A stretch of DNA of 64,000 nt from Alicyclobacillus fastidiosus (GTDB taxonomy: Bacteria > Bacillota > Bacilli > Alicyclobacillales > Alicyclobacillaceae): NCBI RefSeq assembly GCF_026651875.1, contig NZ_CP104067.1, positions 4,578,501-4,642,500 on the forward strand, written 5' to 3'. Shown here one piece after another: positions 56,521-64,000 of the stretch. The translations under genes were made by a program, and so were the position numbers. A model generated the notes under the pieces. That model ran no database searches and was not told the origin of the DNA. It saw only the letters and a program-made list of their open reading frames with translations. Each line of letters opens with the position of its first letter. Within the stretch, counting starts at the first letter, position 1.

Positions 56521-57041
56521 ATGAAGAGGGTCGCATTCCTGCTGGCCAATGAATTCGAGGATTCAGAGATGCAAAAACCGTACGAAGCAATCAAAGGAGC
56601 GGGCCACCAAACGGTCATTATCGGGATAAAAAAGGTGAACAGTTAACAGGCAAGAACAAACAGGCAACGTATATGACCGATGCTTCCATCGACGCAGTGA
56701 AGGCTGATCAGTTTGACGCAGTCGTTATTCCGGGTGGGTCGTCACCGGAAAACCTGCGTCTCAACAAGCAAATTCAGCAGTTCGTCAAGGACATGGATAG
56801 CTAGGGCAAACTAATTTCGGCCATCTGCCATGGGCCGCAAATTCTGATTAGCGTAGGTCTTGCCAGGGGCAAGACGTTGACACGCTACCCTCCTTTGAAA
56901 GATGATCTTGCGGGTGCCAACTACGTCGATAAAGAAATGGTCGTCGACGGCAACTACGTTTCGTCGCGTATGCCAGCCGACGAACCGACGTTCATCCGGG
57001 AAACACTGAACAAACTAGGAACACCCGTCAGTCAGTCGTAA
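56521..57041 (+). pseudogene. DJ-1/PfpI-family protein, frameshifted and with a stop
   Basis: ATG 56521 has AAAGGAGG upstream. The reading MKRVAFLLANEFEDSEMQKP shifts at a run of six A near 56630, then QFDAVVIPGGSSPENLRLNK and, after an in-frame TAG, KLISAICHGPQILISVGLAR with the nucleophile Cys. It ends at 57041. Intact homologues are stress-induced glyoxalase/deglycase- or protease-like proteins. The two lesions are small, so decay is recent. Confidence 0.88.
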
Positions 57042-57390
57042 CGCGAACAGTGATAATACCCCCGACTGTCCAGGGCCTTTATCGTATCCAAAACCGAGGT
57101 TAATTCTTTGTTCCTAGTGTTCCAAATCATGGAGTAGCGTAATTTCCTGATCTCTATATGTCATTAAAAAGGTTCTTTGCAGAAAGAATTTGAGAGTATC
57201 CAATAACTAATGCCTCGAAGGTCAAAATCGAAGACGTGTTTGCGGCGGAAGATCAAGAGGTGCCGGGGCCATACTTGCACGATTTTGATCTATCGCTTCA
57301 TCAGGATGATGAAAGGGATACTGCCGGCGCAAATTGTTCTGAAGTTTATGGCTACGTATGTATGGCGGTCTATACGAATGACATGAATAA

Positions 57391-57421
57391 GGAGCCTCCC
57401 TCTCGACCCCAGGGAGGCTCC
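57391..57421 (-). terminator. Terminator of the Gln-rich protein gene
   Basis: A perfect 11-bp stem GGAGCCTCCCT / AGGGAGGCTCC with a 9-nt loop, followed on the minus strand by TTATTC. It is 26 nt past the stop at 57447. Confidence 0.8.
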
Positions 57422-57446
57422 TTCCGTCCAACTATTGAAGCTGCTG

Positions 57447-57707
57447 CTATTGCATCTGTTGCTGTACTTGCTGCGCCAACTGTTGGATTTGCTGCAACTG
57501 CTGTGCGGCGTTTTGTTCTTTTTGGGCGAAGTTTTGAAGCTGATTGCTAATTTGTTGATTTCCGGCTTGTCCAGTAGCTCCACTGTTCCATTGCTGAGCC
57601 TGCTGGGCATTCATTTGTTCTTGCTGTTGCAACTGTTGTGCAATTTGCTGAATCTGCTGAATGCACTGCTGGGCCTGTTGTGCGGCTTGCTGAATTCGTT
57701 GTGGCAT
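57447..57707 (-). CDS. Glutamine-rich small protein
   Basis: 86 residues of which about 40 are Gln, arranged as repeated AQQ, IQQ and LQQ units with heptad-like spacing, broken by a central WNSGATGQAGNQQ. A strong AGGAGG is 7 nt before ATG 57707. The protein is probably a long amphipathic helix or coiled coil. Gln-rich small proteins occur in spore coats of Bacilli; no family could be assigned. Confidence 0.7.
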   Translation of the reverse strand: MPQRIQQAAQQAQQCIQQIQQIAQQLQQQEQMNAQQAQQWNSGATGQAGNQQISNQLQNFAQKEQNAAQQLQQIQQLAQQVQQQMQ

Positions 57708-58117
57708 TCGGATTCCTCCTGTGATATATGTTTTCCCCCGTAGCCTTTACGACTATCGGAAGGAAGGACTCCTTAAATATTCCCGGCGCCGTGGAATCTG
57801 ATACCAGTTCGAATCTTTTCCTATCGCTGTAGGTGATCTTATAATTTCCCATTTCAAAGGGACACTACAAATACCGAAATTCCTTGACAAGGTCTACACT
57901 AACCACTGTATGAATAAACACTCTGTAATTCACCTCCCGCCTCTGCTTCAGCGCATTTCTGGAATTCCACCTGTTTTATCTCACTTTTCAAGACCCCAAT
58001 GCTGAGAGGCTATTGCAATAAGAAAGCCCAATATCATCTGTCGCATAGGCTCCCGTTAAGCTCATAACATTTTTCGTCGTTCATTCGGTTAAATAAGCAA
58101 TGACGTCACCTATGTAA
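57708..58117. other. Intergenic region
   Basis: About 410 nt. A weak minus-strand frame (MGNYKITYSDRKRFELVSDS) from 57852 overlaps the Gln-rich gene; no ribosome site supports it. Confidence 0.35.
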
Positions 58118-58189
58118 TCACTTATGGGCTGTGAAGTGTCCACTCTGACGAATCAGTTCCAAAAGTGCGATCTTGTCTGTAGAAACCAC
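58118..58189 (-). CDS. Possible 23-residue peptide
   Basis: GTG 58189 lies 6 nt after AGAGGAGG and encodes VVSTDKIALLELIRQSGHFT then AHK. The ribosome site is strong, but no homology is known. Confidence 0.3.
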   Translation of the reverse strand: MVSTDKIALLELIRQSGHFTAHK

Positions 58190-58422
58190 TGTAGTACCTC
58201 CTCTACTAGTGTGATTTGGTCGTCACTTTTAGTAGATTGAACTCAATGGTTCTTTCGTCAAGATCCAGCCTTTGAATTTACACCAATACCTGAGACCTCT
58301 AACTTCGTATAAGGACAATCCTCCAATGGATTTATGAATTGCGCCCTAGGTTTTGCCACATCCGAACTATAAATCCCAGAAGCATGATGAGCGCAGGAAG
58401 GAGAAAAGGCAAGGTACAATCT

Positions 58423-58734
58423 TCAAGGTACATGCCTGAAAAATACCTCATCGTACCCATGAAAGGATTCAACCGGAATCACCTGGGGGCCTTCTCGAAA
58501 GTTGGAAGATTCTACAACTTTCCCATTTCCTACGTACAGTGCTCAGTGGGTGTAATACCCGTACCCACCTCCCGCATCGTGACAAAAGATGATATCACCT
58601 GGAACGAGATCATCGAACACTGCCTGATTCGGATGACCATGGTAGGAACCATTAAAGCGTCCATGAATCACTTTGAATTGTGAGTGGCTACCATTAAACG
58701 GAATATATGCCCGCTGTTTTCGACGTCTCTGCAC
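58423..58734 (-). pseudogene. YiiX/YycO-like permuted NlpC/P60 cysteine hydrolase, nonsense-mutated
   Basis: The frame reads LVPGDIIFCHDAGGGYGYYT then H, a TGA stop at 58543-58545, and continues in phase ALYVGNGKVVESSNFREGPQ to HVP. GDIIF plus (Y)THVA-like and NGKVVES blocks are typical of YiiX/YycO hydrolases. The N-terminal part lacks a normal start and is probably truncated. Confidence 0.7.
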
Positions 58735-58815
58735 AACATAAACTGTCCTAAGTATCCGTTATACCTTGCTTAAGATTTTCGGTGCTTGTTGTATATTAAT
58801 ATTTCTATTCAATAT

Positions 58816-60387
58816 CACTAACGTTGCATAAAACTTCTCTGAGCCTGTCAAGAGAGGGTGAATTGCCGTTCAAAGTTACGGACTGAATACTCGGATTTTT
58901 TGTTTCCGTGGCTTATGGTCTAAAAGGTCAATACCCCTATGTCAGGTAGTCCGAATATCCATAATCAGGAATGTTAGATTAGGTCGTAGATAACGGTCTC
59001 AAGATGCTCCGTTTCACGCTCTATGTACTGCTGCACCGTTTGCTCAAAGATGTCTTCCACCTTGCATCGTCGTCGTCCCTTGGATGTTCGACCTGGTTTC
59101 TTGTACAACGCCTTCACAAACTCAGAAAAGGCTCGGTCCCAATAGAGACGTAGACATTTGTAAACCTCAAGTAGCTTGCCGCTGTGGGACACCTTCGCTT
59201 GCAAGAGAATCAACAGGCAGTACGTAATCAGTGCAATGAGCAGTTGGTTATACACGCCATTTTCACTATGACCGTATAGGCGCTTGAGTACCAGGTGCTG
59301 CTTGACCCATTTAAAGAACAACTCTATTTGCCAACGCTTTCGGTACACGTCACAGATTTGCTCTGCATCCATCGTCATGTCATTCGTCAGTATCACGACG
59401 CGCTTGCCTTCATTGTCCGTGGTTTCAAGCAACCGCAGGGTGTGCTCCATCACGTAATTTGGATAACTCCCCAAGCGTACCAATGCTTCTCTCGTAACCG
59501 GTGAATCGGACGGTACCTGTCGCTCTTCAATGACTTCGTGAATGACCGCATTATCTTTGAGCCGAGTGACAAACTTCGTTCCGTTTGCACAGTACGTATC
59601 GAACTTACGGTAATCCACATAGCCACGGTCAAAGACGTTCAACGCATTCGGTTCTACGACCACTAACGCATCCATCTGTGTCTTGTCCGCAGGTTTGGCG
59701 GGCGTGAGGATCGCCTTATCTGGCGCAACTTGATCGTCTAGAAATACCAGACGCAGGTGCAGTTTCACACCAGCTTTAGTACTGCGAAACTCTGCCCAAG
59801 GATACTGTGAAACACACATTGAAATGGTCGATGAGTCCACCAGATTAATCCGTCGCATTTTCTCGTTCGCTCGTTTTGCACCGACCTGGCGAGTGATTTG
59901 CTCGACACATTCACGGAACACGAAATCCAGAAAGTATGACGGCGTTTCTCGCAACTTCCTGGACAACTGGGAAGCACTAATAGAGTCTAGCGCCAGTTCT
60001 TTCTGGAGGGATTCATTGGCTTCCAACTCCAAACTGATGTCCTTCAGTGACGGGATTTGATTGACCTGGGCGAAGACGACGAGCCGGATGAATGAGATGA
60101 CACCGAGCTTCTTAACGTACCGCTCCATCTTGAGACGGTTTAATTCCTGCAATATGGTACTGACATTCAGCGGGGTAACATACTCCCGGAACGCCGATTT
60201 CGTGGTATCCTTGTCCATGGTGGGTCTCCTTAGAGAGAGTTGGACAGGACTACCTGTACTTCTCATTCTAAGGAGATTTTTTCATGTTGGTGTTGTCTAA
60301 ATCATGAAACTTCCAAACATTTCATCTATACATTCTGACAACTCGAAGCACTTGACAAACCATAAATTCCTTTATGCAACGCTAGTG
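58816..60387 (-). mobile_element. IS4-family element, copy 2
   Basis: 1,572 bp, same ends as copy 1 and opposite orientation, flanked by the 9-bp duplication ATTCAATAT at 58807-58815 and 60388-60396. Inserted in a deaminase pseudogene. Confidence 0.96.
58974..60218 (-). CDS. IS4-family transposase (copy 2)
   Basis: 414 residues, identical in sequence to the product at 44938-46182. It carries the same Y(2)R(3)E(6)K signature and DDE residues, and its start ATG 60218 follows AAGGAG. Confidence 0.95.
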   Translation of the reverse strand: MDKDTTKSAFREYVTPLNVSTILQELNRLKMERYVKKLGVISFIRLVVFAQVNQIPSLKDISLELEANESLQKELALDSISASQLSRKLRETPSYFLDFVFRECVEQITRQVGAKRANEKMRRINLVDSSTISMCVSQYPWAEFRSTKAGVKLHLRLVFLDDQVAPDKAILTPAKPADKTQMDALVVVEPNALNVFDRGYVDYRKFDTYCANGTKFVTRLKDNAVIHEVIEERQVPSDSPVTREALVRLGSYPNYVMEHTLRLLETTDNEGKRVVILTNDMTMDAEQICDVYRKRWQIELFFKWVKQHLVLKRLYGHSENGVYNQLLIALITYCLLILLQAKVSHSGKLLEVYKCLRLYWDRAFSEFVKALYKKPGRTSKGRRRCKVEDIFEQTVQQYIERETEHLETVIYDLI

Positions 60388-61012
60388 ATTCAATATAAAA
60401 GTATTGGTTGATTTGCTAAGGCCCGTTCCCCCTGCGACCGGATCGCTTGCCGCGTAACGAATGCTACGGACACCCGACATTACGATAGCTCCAAAACATA
60501 GAACACAGGGTTCAGTCGTCGTGTGTAGCACATGACTTGAAACTGTATCCGAGTCAGTTTGCCTTACCTGCAACAGCACATTAATTTCAGCATGTGCCAG
60601 ACGATTGGAACAGGTTTGATACTCAGGTGCATAGATCTCATTAACCCGATTTCTTCCGCGATAAACGATTGCCTTATTCTCATTAACAAGTACAGCTCCA
60701 GTCGGAATTGACCATTACGAAAAGATTCCCATGCTTCCTCAAAACAGACCTTCCATGCTTGGGACAACGATTCCTCACATGGGGCCCCCTCTCTCGGAAT
60801 CTAATTGCCTACAATCTCATGTTGTATATGAAATAAATTTTAACAGATATATAATAAATTACATATTTATATGCAAGTAGATAGCTAGTTTCTTTTTGAA
60901 CATAGCTGCCCGAGAACGCCATAGCAGGTACACTTGAACCGCTGTATTTTCATACAGAGGATCGTCAGCGCGCATCTTCGATAAAAGCCCTCCGTTACCG
61001 ACAGATGAGCTG

Positions 61013-61489
61013 TTAAGTAGTTCTCATCTCCATCGTTAAAAATTCAATATCACCCCTTGGAAAAACCATAACAGGTTCGAATCCAAGCTTCTTATACACT
61101 GTAATCGCCCGATCATTGAATTCCGCAACAGTTAATCGGAATAACTTAGCTTGAAATTCAGATTGAGCAAACTCCAAAATTGTATTTACAAAAGTGCGAC
61201 CTCTTCCGTGTCCAGTTAAGTCTGGTCTCATTCCCAACCCAAAATCAATCGTCCCGTTTTCTGGGTAGGCACCATGCTGTGTACCAATCGGAACTTTGGC
61301 AGAATCTCCGAAACAGCAATATCCAATGAGATCGCGTTCATCGAGAATCTTAAAATAGGTTTCATTAAGCAACTCACTAATCCCTTCATTACTGTTATCC
61401 ATGTTATAAAGGTCATACGGTGTGTCGTATGTCCAACGGGATATTTCTAATGCCCCGTCTCTATCCATTGGTTGTACAGTGAAATTCAT
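61013..61489 (-). CDS. GNAT N-acetyltransferase (RimJ/RimL-like)
   Basis: 158 residues from ATG 61489, with GGAGG 7 nt upstream; the frame opens at 61513. The acetyl-CoA loop is LTGHGRGRTFVNTILEFA, followed by LTVAEFNDRAITVYKKLGFE, the typical motif B with the catalytic Tyr. An ISRWTYDTPYDLYNM block near the N-terminus is characteristic of this subfamily. Substrate unknown. Confidence 0.85.
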   Translation of the reverse strand: MNFTVQPMDRDGALEISRWTYDTPYDLYNMDNSNEGISELLNETYFKILDERDLIGYCCFGDSAKVPIGTQHGAYPENGTIDFGLGMRPDLTGHGRGRTFVNTILEFAQSEFQAKLFRLTVAEFNDRAITVYKKLGFEPVMVFPRGDIEFLTMEMRTT

Positions 61490-61550
61490 ATAGCAACCTC
61501 CATGCAGCTTCAAAAATGTCTGGATCAGCAGCTACACATAACGAAAATTT

Positions 61551-61991
61551 TCATTTATACATCTGGACAAACCACATCTTGAATCCATGCTTCTCGTAGA
61601 ATCCAACGATTTTATCCCATTGCTTACTCGCTGAATAAACTACGGAACGTGTAATACCATAGGATCTTGCCTCGTCCAATAAGTGATCGACAAGCTTATG
61701 GCCGATACCATCGGTACGATAATCTGGGTGAACGTAGACTTCATCGATCTCCAGAAACTTTTTGCCTTGTGGTATCACTGCTGTTCCTTCACTTACATGC
61801 GTTGTTGCGAATATGTATCCGACGATTTGACCGTCTTTATCGGCGACGAAAAAATAACCGTCGAGCTTCGGTAATAGGTCGCTGATTGCATTGGGTGCCA
61901 GACCGTAGGTAATGTTCTCGGAGGACCAAAGTTCAGACAGACGTACGATGTTACCGAGGTCTTCTTCCGTCGTTCTTCTGACAATGTACAT
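61551..61991 (-). CDS. GNAT N-acetyltransferase
   Basis: 146 residues. Acetyl-CoA loop in EVYVHPDYRTDGIGHKLVDH and motif B in ASKQWDKIVGFYEKHGFKMW. AGGAGG precedes ATG 61991. It lies upstream of and co-directional with the other GNAT gene, with a 61-nt gap, so they may be co-transcribed. Substrate unknown. Confidence 0.87.
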   Translation of the reverse strand: MYIVRRTTEEDLGNIVRLSELWSSENITYGLAPNAISDLLPKLDGYFFVADKDGQIVGYIFATTHVSEGTAVIPQGKKFLEIDEVYVHPDYRTDGIGHKLVDHLLDEARSYGITRSVVYSASKQWDKIVGFYEKHGFKMWFVQMYK

Positions 61992-62180
61992 GAGTTTTCC
62001 TCCTGCTTATCGTTCGATGCTTACTGTACTTTTCTGCCGTGATGTGCAACAAGGACAGTGCCTGACTCAATGTATTGTCATGCAATCCTTGAATGGTACG
62101 CTTCTAGGACGAAAGTCCCCTACCGTGAAAATGGCATAAAAAAGCTCCCGTGTTCTCCCTCTTAGACATATCTGGATATT

Positions 62181-63398
62181 TTAGGAAGTCGGTTGAACTA
62201 TGACTGTCAAACCGAGTTTCTCCAGAGAATGCAAGTGACGACGGATAACTCGTTCTCGGTTCCGCTCTTCGTGGTACGTTGGCCCAAGGTCCTCGTATTC
62301 TGTCTGATTGACCAGCATGTGATAGATGATAATTAACATGTAGTGACCGACTGCCACGGCTGCTCTCTTGGATCCCCGACGCGCAGCGATTCGGTGATAC
62401 TTAGCGGACAGATAGGTATTCTTTGTTCTGGCGGCGCCACGTGCGGCTTCGATTAACGCTTCTCGTAACCAAGGATCTCCCTTGCGGGTCTTGCCACTTC
62501 GTCGTTTACCCGCACTTTCATTGTTGCCTGGACACATTCCTGCCCAGGACGCCAGGTGTTGCGCACTTGGAAACCTGCTCATGTCGGTACCGATCTCCGC
62601 CAGTATCAGTTCCGCCGTCCGCTCGCCAATTCCAGGTATCGTCTGGATTCGCCGGAGATCTTCGTCAAAAGGGCGCATCCGCTGCTCAATTTCAGCACTC
62701 ACTTCCTCGATCAACTCATCAAGGTGATCGATGTGCCGAAGCTGAACAGCAAGCATCATCTGCTGGTGCGGACGAACAACACCGTGCAATGCACGTTTCA
62801 GTTCTGCGGTCTTGTTACGGAGGCGTCCCTTCACGATCTCCTTGAGCCGTGATTCATCCATTTGGCCACCAATGAGTTCAGTGAGGATGGCTCGACCCGA
62901 TACGCCAACCACATCACTTGCCACCGATGCCAATTTGATATTTGCTCCTTCAAGGACTTTCTGGAGGCGGTTGACTTCATTGGCACGTTCCCGGACGAGA
63001 GACTTGCGGTACCGGACCAGTTCCCGAAGTTCACGCTGATTTCGGTCAGGGATATAGCTCCCCTTGAGCAGGCCATGACGCAGCAGGTCCGCTATCCATT
63101 CAGCGTCCCGAACATCCGTCTTTCGACCCGGAACCTGCTTGATGTGCTGGGCATTGACGACCAACGCCTCGAGATCCCTGTCTTCGAGAAGGTTGAAGAT
63201 CGGCTTCCAAAAGACGCCCGTACTTTCCATCGCCACATGCGTACATTCGTGACCGAGAATCCACTTTATGAGGGACTCAAGGTCATCCGTCATCGTTCCG
63301 AACGTCCGAATCTCCTTTATCTCCGGCGTGATCACACAACCAACGACCTTCTTCTTGTGGACATCCAGTCCGCAGCATCGCTCGTGTACAACCTGCAT
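62181..63398 (-). CDS. IS110-family transposase
   Basis: 405 residues from ATG 63398 (GAGGAG 10 nt upstream; the frame opens at 63434). The N-terminal DEDD domain has CCGLDVHKKKVVGCVI, VAMESTGVFWKPIF and GRKTDVRDAEWIADLLRHGL. The C-terminal Tnp domain has IQTIPGIGERTAELILAEIG and WAGMCPGNNESAGKRRSGKT with the catalytic Ser region. It appears intact. It differs from the element at 23798. About 200 nt of non-coding sequence upstream (63399-63600) may belong to the element. Its ends could not be fixed. Confidence 0.92.
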   Translation of the reverse strand: MQVVHERCCGLDVHKKKVVGCVITPEIKEIRTFGTMTDDLESLIKWILGHECTHVAMESTGVFWKPIFNLLEDRDLEALVVNAQHIKQVPGRKTDVRDAEWIADLLRHGLLKGSYIPDRNQRELRELVRYRKSLVRERANEVNRLQKVLEGANIKLASVASDVVGVSGRAILTELIGGQMDESRLKEIVKGRLRNKTAELKRALHGVVRPHQQMMLAVQLRHIDHLDELIEEVSAEIEQRMRPFDEDLRRIQTIPGIGERTAELILAEIGTDMSRFPSAQHLASWAGMCPGNNESAGKRRSGKTRKGDPWLREALIEAARGAARTKNTYLSAKYHRIAARRGSKRAAVAVGHYMLIIIYHMLVNQTEYEDLGPTYHEERNRERVIRRHLHSLEKLGLTVIVQPTS

Positions 63399-63777
63399 AA
63401 TGCTGCCACTCCTCACCCAAAGAAGTACAGCCACGTGGCGACCGATGCGATAGGAATTCTACCGTACGTGCTTCCCGACAGCGGGAGCGACAAATCGTGG
63501 TGCTCCAAGTCGCCAACTCCGTCTTATGCACGGACTCGTGGTACCAGGGGGCGACGAGCTCCGTGTGGCTGTCTAGCGACATAGTAGATCACGGATCTAC
63601 ATTTTCATAGATTGTGGTGCCGCCAGGCGGCATGGGGGTCTTATGCGCAATAACGGGTCGTTCAATTCTATATCAAAAACAGGCAATGCATTTTAGGCGA
63701 CGTCGAAGTCCCATTTTTGACATGATACGGGATAAATTGGGTGATAATACATTGGCGGTTTAAACTTCAAGCCAAGG
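63399..63777. other. Upstream end of the IS110-family element and intergenic sequence
   Basis: 63399-63600 is probably element DNA, ending near GTAGATC-ACG-GATCTAC (about 63584-63600). After that, TTGACA (63717-63722) and GATAAT (63743-63748) are 20 nt apart, a weak promoter candidate for the last gene. Confidence 0.4.
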
Positions 63778-64000
63778 ATGTCACTACAGTTGAACAACTA
63801 TCGAAATATAGACAATCAACATCGGCGTTTCAAAGCACATGTCAGCTTATTCGGAACGACGCAACTTCATATGCGCAATCCGTACGTCATCGCATGGTGG
63901 TCGGCGACGTTCCCTGGGTTTGGTCATCTCTTGTTGAGCAAATACCTAAGGGGATTTGTACTCTTTATTTGGGAAGTGGTAGTCAATTATCAAGCCAAAA
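63778..64000 (+). CDS. Conserved membrane-associated protein (3' end outside window)
   Basis: ATG 63778 opens a frame to the window edge: HMRNPYVIAWWSATFPGFGH then LLLSKYLRGFVLFIWEVVVN. The aromatic-rich segment and hydrophobic stretch match a conserved, uncharacterised small membrane protein of Bacilli. AAGG abuts the ATG. Confidence 0.6.
   Translation, partial: MSLQLNNYRNIDNQHRRFKAHVSLFGTTQLHMRNPYVIAWWSATFPGFGHLLLSKYLRGFVLFIWEVVVNYQAK

Larger units (their letters stand above)
58759..60767 (-). pseudogene. Cytidine/deoxycytidylate-type deaminase, frameshifted and split by IS4
   Basis: The 5' part reads SQAWKVCFEEAWESFRNG, a one-base deletion near 60705, then IPTGAVLVNENKAIVYRGRN and the zinc motifs HAEINVLLQ and TTEPCVLCFGAIVM. 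The IS4 element enters after TFILN, and the 3' end resumes as RNINIQQAPKILSKV to the stop at 58759. A nucleoside or tRNA adenosine-type deaminase before damage. Confidence 0.85.

Noticed and set aside
57236..57743. Leu-rich plus-strand frames opposite the Gln-rich gene
   Set aside because: Poly-Leu arises from antisense reading of CAG/CAA codons; no ribosome site.
57547..57852. Minus-strand frame starting MGNYKITYSDRKRF
   Set aside because: It overlaps the Gln-rich gene in another phase and has no ribosome site; the first 45 codons are suggestive only.
44769..60387. Composite transposon formed by the two IS4 copies
   Set aside because: Each copy has its own distinct 9-bp target duplication, which shows separate insertions.
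1..64000. tRNA, rRNA, CRISPR array or replication origin
   Set aside because: No cloverleaf, rRNA signature or regularly spaced repeats were seen; DnaA boxes occur only inside the IS1634-like elements.

Overview
The window looks like part of a chromosome from an acid-tolerant, spore-forming Bacillota, most likely Alicyclobacillus or a close relative. Evidence: a kumamolisin-type sedolisin whose four catalytic positions keep the exact spacing of kumamolisin, AGGAGG-type ribosome binding sites before nearly every gene, DUF1657 and YjcZ-like sporulation genes, and moderate GC. The genus is an inference. No rRNA, tRNA or CRISPR array was seen.

Layout. 1-7.4 kb is an ordinary gene neighbourhood: a partial FMN-dependent alpha-hydroxy-acid oxidase, the sedolisin, a MarR regulator, a thioredoxin-reductase-like flavoprotein, an MFS exporter and a chloramphenicol-phosphotransferase-like kinase. 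8.3-15.3 kb holds a two-gene 2-hydroxyacyl-CoA dehydratase/activase operon and a glycosyltransferase. 15.4-30.4 kb is dominated by insertion sequences. An IS1634-like element occurs twice, one copy split by an IS3 element. A methyltransferase gene is split by a DUF772-transposase IS, which is itself split by an IS110-family element. 30.8-39.4 kb carries a heparinase II/III-like protein, an arsR-arsI-arsB-arsC operon, a secreted phosphoesterase behind a PhoP-box-like promoter, and a pair encoding a small protein and a retropepsin-like protease. 39.5-42.7 kb is a pile of broken ISL3, IS3 and ISNCY-like elements. 42.8-58 kb has many small low-complexity proteins (Gly/Tyr/Trp-rich, Pro-rich, Gln-rich, tiny membrane peptides) that look sporulation-related, plus a protein N-terminus processing locus: a methionine aminopeptidase-GNAT fusion divergent from a peptide deformylase with a long C-terminal extension. 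Many genes from 49 to 60.8 kb are pseudogenes. Two copies of one 1,572-bp IS4-family element, with different 9-bp target duplications, sit at 44.8 and 58.8 kb. The window ends with two GNAT acetyltransferases, a second IS110-family element and the start of a small conserved protein.

How the genes fit together. The arsenic operon is a complete cytoplasmic module: a Cys-rich sensor, a C-As lyase, an arsenite pump and an arsenate reductase. The dehydratase activase and its partner are 26 nt apart and are probably one complex. The most unusual locus is the MetAP-GNAT fusion facing the deformylase, which would place deformylation, Met removal and possible N-terminal acetylation under one divergent promoter region. 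The IS layers record successive insertions with readable target duplications.
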